NCBI GenBank assembly: GCA_009711805.1
Contig: VEMX01000045.1
Location: forward strand, 1 to 35,137
Direction: 5' to 3'
Origin: Balneolaceae bacterium
GTDB taxonomy: Bacteria > Bacteroidota > Rhodothermia > Balneolales > Balneolaceae
DNA length: 35,137 bases
Numbering within the stretch: position 1 is the first letter of the stretch; every line of letters begins with the position of its first letter. The position numbers and the translations under genes were made by a program. The notes under the pieces were generated by a model. That model saw only the letters and a program-made list of their open reading frames with translations. It was not told where the DNA came from and searched no databases. Shown in pieces: positions 8,639-16,821 of this stretch.

Positions 8639-11095
8639 CTAAAAGAACCGGGCGATGCTAAGGCCAAAATAGAATCCCGGCTCATCAATTCGGTAGGCTA
8701 CGTCAGCCCGTACGATGTTAAAAATATTACTTAAAGAGAGACCGGCCTCGGCATGCCACCCATTGGTAGTGGTTGGGGACCCTCCGTACAGGAACTCATA
8801 TTTTGTTCCCTGAGCATCTTTTATCCATGTTTTTCCTACCCCTCCAAAGGCAATAATACTCAAACCTGTTTTAGTGGCATCTCTCCACCCCAAAAGCTCC
8901 AGGGGTACACTTCTAAAATTGTGCTCTGCATTTAAAGCAACATAGCTCGCTCCTTCATAAGGGATAAAACGTTTGGCTTTAAAAGCGCCGAATGGAGTAA
9001 AAGATCCCAAAGCCACATCCAGCACCTCATTCTCTTGGACGGGTAAATCTCCAAGGTACGTACCTGCGTTCAGCCTTATATCTAATGCGTTGGGCATAAA
9101 CCTGCGTTTATAAAATGTATTAAACCGTTTGTACCAATCAATTTTAAACCGGCTGAAATTCCAGTCACTACCAATAGCTTTGGCAGAATGTTCAGCACTT
9201 AACATAAGGTAGTTTGTTTCTACTGCTCCCATTGCTTTGTAATTGGCATCTCCCCGCTCATATTCCAGCTCAATCGAACTCAATTGGCCTTCATCTGCAT
9301 ATGAATTGAAACGCTGGATATAGTCCCGCCCCATCAAGTCATAGCTCATTTTATAATCTATCGAAGAGTGATCTTCATACTTGTACTTAAATTTAAGCGT
9401 TCCGGCTGAGTACCGTCTGAATCTGTAGTTTGCCCCCAAATACATCCCCTCTTTCCGATAATAGTCGTAATAATCTGCGTAGCCCAGCGAAACTACGGCC
9501 GTATTCAGTAAGGTTGGATATAAATCAGAATTGTAGCGATTTGCTGTTTCTGCTTTATAACCTCCATATACTGCAAACCTTCTTGTGTTCTTCAACGGCC
9601 ACCATCCCAACTGCCCTCCATACGACCACTTTTTATACCCGGCACTATATCCGCCAAACACCGCAGAAGAAAACCGACGATCCAAATATCTCCGTTTATA
9701 TCTCAGCTCCCCGTAAAAGGCATCTACCCTGTTGTACCGGGCCTTGGGATTTAAATCCCGAACAAACTTCATTAAACTACTATTTTTGGATGAACCAGAA
9801 GCATTTCCCGAACCAGAAGAAGAACCACCTTCACTACCTGCGCTAACGGTTACCCCCGATTCATCATCTTCCCAATCTATAAACCGGGTGAAAAATCCTT
9901 TTGGTTTGAACGCCTTCTCAAGGGTTGCGGTGCTGTCGAGTGTTTCATAAGCCATTTCTTCTTTTTCCGACAGTGGTACGATGTCGATAGTCTCAACAAA
10001 AAGGGAATCCCCGGTATTAATCGTTGTGGAATCTACGGAAAAGAGAGTTGCTTTTCGGTAGAGTGAATCGGGAAGATCTACATTCACTTTATAGTCATTC
10101 AGCTTTGATACCTGTTTAAACCCAATGGGTGGAAATCGTAAGCCGATAATCCCAACTTTAACAAGACCATTGATGCGCACATCTACCGGCAGCCAGAATT
10201 CGCCTCCAAAATTGCTAAACTGCTGAGAATACGTCAGGTTGAAATCTTGTACCGGTGGGGGAAAAGCTACCACAGCATTTGGTTTCAAGTCTACCGATAG
10301 TAAAGCGTATTCTTCACCTAATACAAAAATAGTCCCCTCAAAAAGAGGCTGTAGTTTTCGCTTGGGAAGCACTTCGATCTCATATACAGCCTGCTCATCC
10401 ATACTTCGGATTTCTTTGAGCTTATAATCATAATACTTTAAGGCATCGGGATGTGTGACCCCTACCATATCGAAACCAGCCAATTCCAGGTTGTCATCAT
10501 AAAAATTGGGCATATAACTCACCCCTGCAAAATTATCGGCCTGATCCATATTGGCTGTTTGCCGGCGAGACTTCAACACCTCCCGGTGGCCTTTTTTATG
10601 ATCCCAGAAAGCCTGGGACACACTTTCTGAGATGGATACAATAGCTGTATCATTCTTCAACTGCTGGCGGGTATAAGCTTCCGCTTCGTAGGTAAACAAC
10701 TTGGCCCGCCACTCCTGCTTCCGTCTAATCACCTCTTTCATAATAGAGATTGCGGGGTCCTCGCCCGTTACGGTAATTTCTCCCATTTCAGAAACCGACG
10801 TTTTCAATAGAAAATCTACCGGTCCATCTTCATTTCCGGTTACTTTTTTTTCGGACGACTCGTAACCCAAAAAACGAACAACCAAGGTGGCTGGGAATTC
10901 TTCCACCACAATGCTGTACTCTCCATCAACATTAGAAATAGTTCCCTTATATGTGCCTTTGATAATAACATGGGCGGAAGGAAGGGGCTCTCCTGTTGTA
11001 GCATCAACAATATTACCCGATATTTTTTGCTGCCCGAATGCCTGTGAAAAAATAATAGATGAAAAGAGAAGTGTAGCAACCCCAAACTTATACAT
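8639..11095 (-). CDS. DUF5686 outer-membrane protein with carboxypeptidase-regulatory-like domain
   Basis: Large exported protein of a Bacteroidota-type family whose function is not established. The 818 residues contain a signal peptide ending near residue 21 (SQAFGQ). A carboxypeptidase-regulatory-like beta domain follows (about 24-98, with GxVxDxxTGEPLPSAHV and the SNVDGEYS turn), then the DUF5686 region from about 110 to the end. The C terminus (SIARFF) ends in Phe and the last 330 residues show barrel-like strands. A Ser/Gly/Asn-rich flexible linker of about 25 residues lies near 425-447 and separates the periplasmic part from the barrel. It appears to be a single-gene unit, convergent with the OmpA gene. 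The ATG at 11095 fits the signal peptide. A weak hairpin at about 8597-8616 on the minus strand could terminate it. Confidence 0.88.
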   Translation of the reverse strand: MYKFGVATLLFSSIIFSQAFGQQKISGNIVDATTGEPLPSAHVIIKGTYKGTISNVDGEYSIVVEEFPATLVVRFLGYESSEKKVTGNEDGPVDFLLKTSVSEMGEITVTGEDPAISIMKEVIRRKQEWRAKLFTYEAEAYTRQQLKNDTAIVSISESVSQAFWDHKKGHREVLKSRRQTANMDQADNFAGVSYMPNFYDDNLELAGFDMVGVTHPDALKYYDYKLKEIRSMDEQAVYEIEVLPKRKLQPLFEGTIFVLGEEYALLSVDLKPNAVVAFPPPVQDFNLTYSQQFSNFGGEFWLPVDVRINGLVKVGIIGLRFPPIGFKQVSKLNDYKVNVDLPDSLYRKATLFSVDSTTINTGDSLFVETIDIVPLSEKEEMAYETLDSTATLEKAFKPKGFFTRFIDWEDDESGVTVSAGSEGGSSSGSGNASGSSKNSSLMKFVRDLNPKARYNRVDAFYGELRYKRRYLDRRFSSAVFGGYSAGYKKWSYGGQLGWWPLKNTRRFAVYGGYKAETANRYNSDLYPTLLNTAVVSLGYADYYDYYRKEGMYLGANYRFRRYSAGTLKFKYKYEDHSSIDYKMSYDLMGRDYIQRFNSYADEGQLSSIELEYERGDANYKAMGAVETNYLMLSAEHSAKAIGSDWNFSRFKIDWYKRFNTFYKRRFMPNALDIRLNAGTYLGDLPVQENEVLDVALGSFTPFGAFKAKRFIPYEGASYVALNAEHNFRSVPLELLGWRDATKTGLSIIAFGGVGKTWIKDAQGTKYEFLYGGSPTTTNGWHAEAGLSLSNIFNIVRADVAYRIDEPGFYFGLSIARFF

Positions 11096-11179
11096 ATAAA
11101 CTTTTTTTAGATTTTAATCTCAATTACCACAAACGAAACTTCTACTCATGATAGTATAAGAATGTTACACTTATCTTTT

Positions 11180-11187
11180 TATCTTTG
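11180..11187 (+). promoter_or_regulatory. TAnnTTTG -7 box before tRNA-Arg
   Basis: TATCTTTG at 11180-11187 matches the Bacteroidota sigma-A -7 consensus TAnnTTTG exactly and ends 12 bases before the tRNA. The matching -33 TTG element is not clear, so this is a proposal from one box only. Confidence 0.4.
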
Positions 11188-11199
11188 CATTTGCTTAAT

Positions 11200-11272
11200 G
11201 ACCCTGTAGTTCAATTGGATAGAATAGAAGCCTCCTAAGCTCCAGATCTGGGTTCGATTCCCGGCGGGGTCA
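11200..11272 (+). tRNA. tRNA-Arg (anticodon CCT)
   Basis: A 73-base cloverleaf. The acceptor is GACCCTG/CGGGGTC with one T-G pair, the D arm is GTTC/GAAT, the anticodon loop is CTCCTAA (anticodon CCT, reading AGG), and the T arm is CTGGG-TTCGATT-CCCGG. The discriminator is A and no CCA is encoded. The anticodon stem GAAGC/GCTCC has one A-C mismatch in its second pair. The rest of the fold is standard, so I take it as functional. Confidence 0.93.
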
Positions 11273-12031
11273 CTTTTAACTGAGATTTTAGATTTCAGTA
11301 GGTATAGCCAGCTATATCTATTATACCTCAATGATTCCAAAAATAAGTGCGGAAAATATAGCAGCTGTTCGGGGGTGAAATCAATAGTATTGTTGAAGAG
11401 ATGAATTTGAGGAGTGGTTTAAATCACAAAGTGAACTGTGATGGATGTGATTTTTTATGATGCACTGTGATTGTATTTAAAATCAGCATAATCATCCCGT
11501 TCATCACACTCATCACAGTCATCACACTCATCACACTCATCACACTCATCACACTCATCACAAGAAAACCTTATTAAAAAGGGTCTTTACACACATAGGA
11601 ATAATTGTGCCTCACTATTATTGTAGGGTACAATTAGCCCGCATATCTCACCACATTTTTTTGGAATAATTACACTTTATGGTATGATCATGAGTTACGA
11701 ACACATTTTTGGTTGTTCATTTCTACACCCTGTTTCAGATTGTGTTCTCATCAAAAAATCACCGTGGGCCGCGTTGTTGTACATATGGCCCTCTTCCGGG
11801 AGATCCCGGTTCTGCTCCCGACTGCTGTCGGGATTGACCGGTATGACTGCCTTATAAAATTTGGACTGTGGTATTAAAACATCTACTCACTGCTCAGTCA
11901 TCGCGGGTATAGATCCGCGATCTCCTGAATACCGGCAACGTCCTGTCCATTGGCCCGTTGTTGAACATTTAGCCCACAGCAATTTTTGACTTCGGGAGAA
12001 GGCGGGTTAGGTGAAAACTGAGTAAGCACCC
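11273..12031. other. Gene-free region with repeat and palindromes
   Basis: About 760 bases without a supported gene. From the left it holds AT-rich sequence with several TGTGATG words (about 11437-11473), then the 9-bp tandem repeat at 11502-11564. AT-rich sequence follows to about 11760, and then a GC-richer segment with three perfect short palindromes (11796-11809, 11817-11832, 11900-11921). Short open frames exist on both strands, but none has a good start with protein-like composition. The GC-rich part may be a worn mobile-element or repeat remnant. Confidence 0.55.
11502..11564. repeat. 9-bp tandem repeat, seven copies
   Basis: Seven consecutive copies of CATCACACT begin at 11502. The second copy is CATCACAGT, the last diverges to CATCACAAG, and the other five are identical. 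The unit length of nine would keep frame if translated, but no start codon precedes it in an open frame on the plus strand. About 55 bp upstream, TGTGATGGATGTGA (11437-11450) is nearly complementary to the repeat, so the array could fold back on it. Confidence 0.9.
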
Positions 12032-12316
12032 TTAACTATTCTTTTCCCTGCCTTTTAAGATAGATCCCAACACTCCGGTAAATAATGCCGAGCCGAGGAT
12101 AGACCAGACAATCGGGAAGGGGTTTCCGGAAACTTCCACCGTCCAAAGGGTGGGCAAGCCTAATTCACTGGCAATCCATTTACCAATTACGGCCCCTACA
12201 AAACCGACCACGGCTGAGATAAGACATCCCCCAAAACTGTATCCGCTTATGCTTTGACCGATACCCCCGCAAATAGAGGCAATAAGTAGTAATAATAAAA
12301 ATCCTGAAATTGACAT
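12032..12316 (-). CDS. GlsB/YeaQ/YmgE-family membrane protein
   Basis: Small integral membrane protein of 94 residues. It has about three hydrophobic stretches and the glycine-rich pattern of the transglycosylase-associated family: an early GGIGQ, a central VVGFVGAVIGKWIASELGL, then a final WSILGSALFTGVLG. Members are often induced by stress, but their molecular function is not settled. The ATG at 12316 follows the ABC ATPase stop by 16 bp, so the two genes are probably cotranscribed. No terminator hairpin with a T run is obvious after it. The family call is confident. Confidence 0.85.
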   Translation of the reverse strand: MSISGFLLLLLIASICGGIGQSISGYSFGGCLISAVVGFVGAVIGKWIASELGLPTLWTVEVSGNPFPIVWSILGSALFTGVLGSILKGREKNS

Positions 12317-12332
12317 AAATCTGGTTAGTTAG

Positions 12333-13379
12333 TTAAGACTTCTGTTCCAATACAACTGCAGCTTCCAAAGGTTTCACTGTTACACTTTCATCTACATCAA
12401 ACAGTACCCGGTTATCGGTGTGTACAATATATTTGTCTCCCCTGAACAGTACGTGATATGTGATATCGTGCCCGCGGAACTCTCGCCCTGTAATAATCCC
12501 AGACTCTTCGGAATCACTGTTACTGCGTTCAATGGTCAGATGCTCAGGGCGTATGGAACATAACACCAGACCGCTTGCCTTCTTATTGAGTTTTACACTT
12601 CCAAAACGGGTTTCCACATCGGTGGATCCATCAGCATGCACACGAAACAGATTGGTACGTCCCAGAAATTGAGCCACAAATTGTGTTTTGGGATTGTAGT
12701 AGACTTCTTCAGGAGTTCCTACCTGTTCGATCTGCCCGTTATTCATCACCGCAATACGGTCGGCAAAAGAAAGGGCTTCTTCCTGATCATGCGTTACTAA
12801 TATGGCGCTCATCCCTGCTTTTTTCAGTATGGCCCTCACCTCTTTGCGGGTAGTATCTCTGAGCATTGCGTCCAGCCCTGAAAAAGGTTCATCCATGAGC
12901 ACCAGACGAGGTTTGGGGGCTATGGCACGTGCAAGCGCCACCCGCTGTTGCTGTCCACCCGAAAGCTCATCCGGCATCCGGTGTTTATATTTTTCCATCC
13001 CGGTACGGCACAATACCGCTTCTGCCAACACCGGCCGTTTCTTTTTTTCAACATCCCGCAACCCAAAGGCAACATTTTCGAGGGCCGTCATGTGTGGAAA
13101 CAGGGCATAGTCCTGAAATACAAAACCAATCTGTCTTTTTTGGGGAGATAATCTTTTCTGCGGAGCTTCCACAAGCTCTCCATTTATATATATGGAACCA
13201 ACATCACATTGTTCAAAGCCGGCGATAAGCCGCAAAGATGTTGTTTTGCCACAGCCGCTTGGGCCAAGGAGTGCAAAAATCTCATTCTTATAAACCTTGA
13301 ACCCTACTTTATTTACTACCGGTCCGGTATCGTCAAAAGACTTTGTTAACTCTGATATTTGTAATAGTATTTCGCTCAT
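12333..13379 (-). CDS. FbpC/PotA-type ABC transporter ATP-binding protein
   Basis: ATPase subunit of an importer of the iron(III)/polyamine/sulfate type. In 348 residues the Walker A is GPSGCGKTT (39-47), the Q-loop Gln is Q89, the signature is LSGGQQQR (139-146), Walker B is LVLMDE (159-164) and the switch His is H197. A TOBE-like substrate-sensing domain fills about 245-345. The length and the TOBE domain match FbpC/PotA rather than export ATPases. No permease or binding-protein gene is adjacent; the neighbours are a GlsB-like protein and a divergent SPOR lipoprotein. The substrate therefore cannot be set from context, and the permease must be elsewhere or lost. ATG start; the 183-bp gap to the divergent gene should hold its promoter. 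Confidence 0.9.
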   Translation of the reverse strand: MSEILLQISELTKSFDDTGPVVNKVGFKVYKNEIFALLGPSGCGKTTSLRLIAGFEQCDVGSIYINGELVEAPQKRLSPQKRQIGFVFQDYALFPHMTALENVAFGLRDVEKKKRPVLAEAVLCRTGMEKYKHRMPDELSGGQQQRVALARAIAPKPRLVLMDEPFSGLDAMLRDTTRKEVRAILKKAGMSAILVTHDQEEALSFADRIAVMNNGQIEQVGTPEEVYYNPKTQFVAQFLGRTNLFRVHADGSTDVETRFGSVKLNKKASGLVLCSIRPEHLTIERSNSDSEESGIITGREFRGHDITYHVLFRGDKYIVHTDNRVLFDVDESVTVKPLEAAVVLEQKS

Positions 13380-13562
13380 ACATGCACCGAACCATATTTA
13401 GTTGGTTTAGATTCAGTCTTAATAAGATACAGTTTTCTTTTATTCTTTTGAATCTTTCCACACTCCTTATTTGTGAAACAGAAATGGAAAATGTAAGTTC
13501 GATTCATATACAAAAATGAATATTACATTTAGGGATTAAAATCATAACTACGATCTACTCTT

Positions 13563-14048
13563 ATGAAAAAAGTCAGCATTTATACCTTACTGCTTACTGT
13601 TCTTGTTTTATCTGTGCAGGCCTGCGGCCCCTCCGAAGAAGAAAAGAAAGCCGCAGAACAAGCCCGGCTCGACTCCCTCCGCATTGCTGAACAACAGCGT
13701 ATCGACTCACTGATGAAAGCCCGGGAAGATAGTATAGCCCAGGCACAGCAAAAAGAACTCGAACAAAAACAAGCTGAAGAATCTAAAATTGAATTTGATG
13801 AAAATGGAGGATACGCCGTTCAGGTTGGAGCATGGAGGTCTGAAACAAAAGCAAATTACTTTGTAAATCAATGGGGCGACCGTGATTATCCCAATGCATA
13901 TGTTGTTAAGGTAGGCGATGAAAAAACCGGTGACATCTGGTTCAGAGTACGAATTGGCTTCTTTTCGGATGAAAATGAAGCTGAACAACTTGGCAAAGAA
14001 TTGGCTTCTGAACTCAATACAGGTTACTGGATAACCAAGGTGAGATAG
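13563..14048 (+). CDS. SPOR-domain lipoprotein
   Basis: Predicted lipoprotein that binds denuded septal peptidoglycan. The 161 residues begin with a lipoprotein signal with Cys21 (VQAC). A strongly charged helical or coiled-coil segment follows (about 25-75, rich in Glu, Gln, Arg and Lys), then a SPOR domain (about 83-160) with the opening GGYAVQVGAW, a central WFRVRIGFFSD and the closing YWITKVR. SPOR proteins act at cell division or in peptidoglycan remodelling; which process is meant here is not shown. It is a single gene, divergent from the ABC ATPase and followed by a terminator about 105 bp downstream that separates it from the partner-switching genes. Confidence 0.88.
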   Translation: MKKVSIYTLLLTVLVLSVQACGPSEEEKKAAEQARLDSLRIAEQQRIDSLMKAREDSIAQAQQKELEQKQAEESKIEFDENGGYAVQVGAWRSETKANYFVNQWGDRDYPNAYVVKVGDEKTGDIWFRVRIGFFSDENEAEQLGKELASELNTGYWITKVR

Positions 14049-14153
14049 CCAAAATACTGGCCTAAAACACTCTTAGAATTTATAGTTGTATATCTCCCAA
14101 GCATTTACGTAATTAAAAGTGCGCTCAAGTAGCGTCTCTCTTGATGAATAGTC

Positions 14154-14192
14154 AGGGCATTGCATATGAAAAATGTAATGCCCTATTTTTTT
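14154..14192 (+). terminator. Intrinsic terminator after SPOR lipoprotein
   Basis: AGGGCATTGCAT pairs with ATGTAATGCCCT across a 7-base loop. The stem has 12 pairs including one G-U, followed by A and seven T residues. It lies between the SPOR gene and the STAS gene and so marks the latter as the start of its own unit. Confidence 0.85.
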
Positions 14193-14305
14193 GTATCTTT
14201 TTTTTACATAAAACGTAGTCCTCTCCCCTTATTAATTTTTCTAATTCTCAGGTTTACGTTATAATCCCGTTAGCAAAATCATCTAAACAAATAACTAAAA
14301 GCGGA

Positions 14306-14656
14306 ATGAAAAACTTCAGTATCGCTATCCGGCAAAAAGAAGGCATAAGTATACTGGATATTAGCGGGGAACTTGATGCCCATACCGCTTCTCAATTAGA
14401 GAATTCACTCAAGTCTTTAATCGATGATGATAAGTATTCCATTATCGTGAACTGCAATGGCCTTGATTATATAGCCAGTGCAGGCCTCGGGGTTTTTATG
14501 GCCTATATAGAGGATGTAAGAGGGCTTGGGGGCGACATCAAGCTCACCAATATGAATGATCGGGTTTACAACGTTTTTGACTTGTTGGGATTCCCGACCT
14601 TATATGATATCCATGACGACGAACATGAGGCATTGGAAAGTTTCTCAAATGATTAA
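14306..14656 (+). CDS. STAS-domain anti-sigma factor antagonist
   Basis: SpoIIAA/RsbV-like partner-switching protein of 116 residues made of one STAS domain. When unphosphorylated, such proteins bind the anti-sigma kinase and release its target; phosphorylation on a conserved serine ends this. The phosphorylation loop reads YIASAGLG, with Ser58 at the acceptor position. The Asp that usually precedes it is Ala here, and the following Ser/Thr is Ala too. It is the first gene of a three-gene unit with its kinase (11 bp downstream) and phosphatase. No sigma factor gene is adjacent, so the final target is not visible. ATG start, no strong Shine-Dalgarno sequence. Confidence 0.9.
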   Translation: MKNFSIAIRQKEGISILDISGELDAHTASQLENSLKSLIDDDKYSIIVNCNGLDYIASAGLGVFMAYIEDVRGLGGDIKLTNMNDRVYNVFDLLGFPTLYDIHDDEHEALESFSND

Positions 14657-14667
14657 CTCAAGAGAGC

Positions 14668-15090
14668 GTGACTAAAAAGAACAACATACACACTATGTCA
14701 GTTAAGGCTTCTACCGAGCACTTGGCTGAGGTGCGTGATTTCGTTGCTGCTCACGCTCAAAATATCGGTTTATCTCAAAAAGATATTTCAGAAATACGCC
14801 TGGCTGTAGATGAAGCCTATACCAATATCATTAAACATGCCTATAAAAATGACCCCGCAAAACAGGTAAGTATTGAAATTGGCTCCGACAACTCAAAGCT
14901 CTGGATCTCACTCATGGATCATGGCAGAAGTTTTGACCCGAAAAAGTATAGCGAACCAGACCTGATTAAACGGATAAAACAGAAAAAACGGGGAGGCATG
15001 GGGGTATACCTTATCAAAAAACTCATGGATCAGGTGCAATACAACCGGAAAGGCACAACTAACGAAATACGAATGGTCAAAAACCTTTGA
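14668..15090 (+). CDS. RsbW/SpoIIAB-like serine kinase (anti-sigma type)
   Basis: GHKL-fold ATPase expected to phosphorylate the adjacent STAS protein and to bind a sigma factor or other target. In 140 residues the N box is E49-AYTN53, the G1 box is D84-H-G86 in LMDHGRSFDP, and the G2 box is GGMG at 109-112. No transmembrane or sensor domain is present. Two starts are possible, the GTG at 14668 taken here or the ATG at 14695, and the GTG has a weak AGAGAG upstream. The phosphatase gene follows after 6 bp. The RsbW-like class is clear; the controlled partner is unknown. Confidence 0.9.
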   Translation: MTKKNNIHTMSVKASTEHLAEVRDFVAAHAQNIGLSQKDISEIRLAVDEAYTNIIKHAYKNDPAKQVSIEIGSDNSKLWISLMDHGRSFDPKKYSEPDLIKRIKQKKRGGMGVYLIKKLMDQVQYNRKGTTNEIRMVKNL

Positions 15091-15096
15091 TCTGTC

Positions 15097-16821
15097 TTGA
15101 AGAAATCAACCCGCTTCTCTTCCGATGATACCCAAAGCAGATTCGAGCTGCGAACCCTGCTTGAAACCAGCCGGATGCTTATCGAATCCCAGGACCCGGA
15201 CTTTGTACTGAACAATCTCCTGTTGATTACTATGGGGAAACTCATGGTATCCAAAGGAATGATCCTGATACGAAAACCCGGACAGTATTCTTACGTTATC
15301 TCCAAATCCAAGGCCAGAGGCTGGCACAAAGAAGGTACAGACATAACCCTGAAACTGGAGGTGGATCTCCAAAAAAACCCCATTCTAAGGGGTGATGAGT
15401 ATACCGAAGTGTTTACACAACTTGGTGTAAGTGAACAAAGTACCTTGTTCAATCTGCGCACCTCAAACCATCACCTTGGTTTCTTATGCCTGGGCCCCAA
15501 GGGAACCCAGCAGCCGCTAAGTGATCATGAACTTGAGTTCATTGAAAGTCTGACCATTATTTCTTCGGTCGCTATTGCCAACTCACGTATGTTCCAGGAG
15601 CTCAGGCAAATAAACCGTAAACTGGATCGCAAAGTACACGACCTTAATACCCTGTTGGAGCTAAGCAAGGATTTTAACCTGATGGTAGATCGCGATGAAA
15701 TTGCCCGGGTATTTAAGTTTGCCATGCTTGGCCAAATGCTCATCCGAACATTCTTTTTTGCCCTGGATGTAGATGATAAAAAAACAATAGTTGCACAAAG
15801 TGGACTTAATGAAGACCCCTCTCAGGAAAATCTGGATGCATTATTTGAACTGGATGATGTTACTCACTGTGTACAGGATAACGATTCCGCATTCCTGACA
15901 AACAACGATATTAAATTGGTTATAGGGCTCCGCTTTCAAAATGAGAAGATTGCTGTGGTAGGTGTGGGACCACGTGCCAATAACGAAGGGTATGAAGATG
16001 CGGAAGTCAATTTCCTTGAATCCCTGGGAAATCTCGCCCTTTTAACCATCCAAAAAACACTGCTGCTTGAAGAACAGATAGAAAAGCGGCAGATGGAAGA
16101 AGAATTGAACCTGGCCAAAACAATACAAGAAGGATTACTCCCTGATCCCCTTCCTACCATTGAAGGATTTGATATAGCGGCTATAAATGTGTCTTCACGC
16201 CAGGTAGGAGGCGACTACTTCGACATTATTGAAACTCCGGACAACGGCCATCTGCTTGCCATTGCTGATGTAACCGGGAAAGGTGTTCCCGCCTCATTGC
16301 TGATGGCAAATTTACAGTCTATGTTGCATGCGCTGGCTCCTATAGATGTGACGTTAAATGAAGCTACGGGAAGCATCAACGACATCATCCATGATAATAC
16401 CCCCTCTGATAAGTTTATTACTTTTTTCTGGGGTAAACTTTCTGAAAACAGGCAGAAGCTCACCTATGTAAATGCTGGACATAATCCTCCTCTGCTTTTC
16501 AGAAAGGGAGAAGAAGAGCCGGTATTACTGGAAGAAGGGGGAGTCATTTTGGGAGCCATGCCTTCCATGATGCCATATGAAAGTTCTGAAATTGAATTCC
16601 GGGAAGGAGACTTATTGGTTCTTTTTACCGATGGTGTAACTGAGGCTATGAATCCCGATCAAAGCGAAGAATATGAGGAACACCGACTTATTGATTGCCT
16701 GAACAGAAACCGGGATAAAAACTCAGAAAATATCATGCAGGCCATAATTGACGACATCAACAGCTTTTCCAATAATGTGCAGTATGATGATATTACCATG
16801 ATCGTACTTCAGGTTAGTTAA
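15097..16821 (+). CDS. GAF-GAF-PP2C SpoIIE-family phosphatase
   Basis: RsbU-like serine phosphatase that would reactivate the phosphorylated STAS protein two genes upstream. The 574 residues contain two GAF-like sensor domains (about 15-165 and 180-320), a helical linker (about 320-350), and a PP2C/SpoIIE domain (about 355-573). The metal-binding aspartates are D373 in GGDYFD, D391 in IADVTGKG, D512 in FTDG and D565 in YDDIT. The protein is soluble, so its GAF signal is likely intracellular. The only plausible start is TTG at 15097, because the previous gene's stop is in the same frame 6 bp upstream and the next Met is deep in the first domain. The 3' end overlaps the convergent MltF gene by 8 bp. 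Confidence 0.92.
   Translation: MKKSTRFSSDDTQSRFELRTLLETSRMLIESQDPDFVLNNLLLITMGKLMVSKGMILIRKPGQYSYVISKSKARGWHKEGTDITLKLEVDLQKNPILRGDEYTEVFTQLGVSEQSTLFNLRTSNHHLGFLCLGPKGTQQPLSDHELEFIESLTIISSVAIANSRMFQELRQINRKLDRKVHDLNTLLELSKDFNLMVDRDEIARVFKFAMLGQMLIRTFFFALDVDDKKTIVAQSGLNEDPSQENLDALFELDDVTHCVQDNDSAFLTNNDIKLVIGLRFQNEKIAVVGVGPRANNEGYEDAEVNFLESLGNLALLTIQKTLLLEEQIEKRQMEEELNLAKTIQEGLLPDPLPTIEGFDIAAINVSSRQVGGDYFDIIETPDNGHLLAIADVTGKGVPASLLMANLQSMLHALAPIDVTLNEATGSINDIIHDNTPSDKFITFFWGKLSENRQKLTYVNAGHNPPLLFRKGEEEPVLLEEGGVILGAMPSMMPYESSEIEFREGDLLVLFTDGVTEAMNPDQSEEYEEHRLIDCLNRNRDKNSENIMQAIIDDINSFSNNVQYDDITMIVLQVS

Noticed and set aside
9430..9846. 138-codon plus-strand open frame inside the DUF5686 gene
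   Set aside because: It is antisense to a well-supported gene, has low-complexity composition and no recognisable motif.
11502..11564. CRISPR array
   Set aside because: The units are 9 bp and directly adjacent with no spacers, and no cas gene is present.
11499..11651. Histidine-rich frame through the 9-bp repeat (His-His-Thr units)
   Set aside because: A TAA closes the frame just upstream and no start codon precedes the repeat, so it cannot be translated from a normal start.
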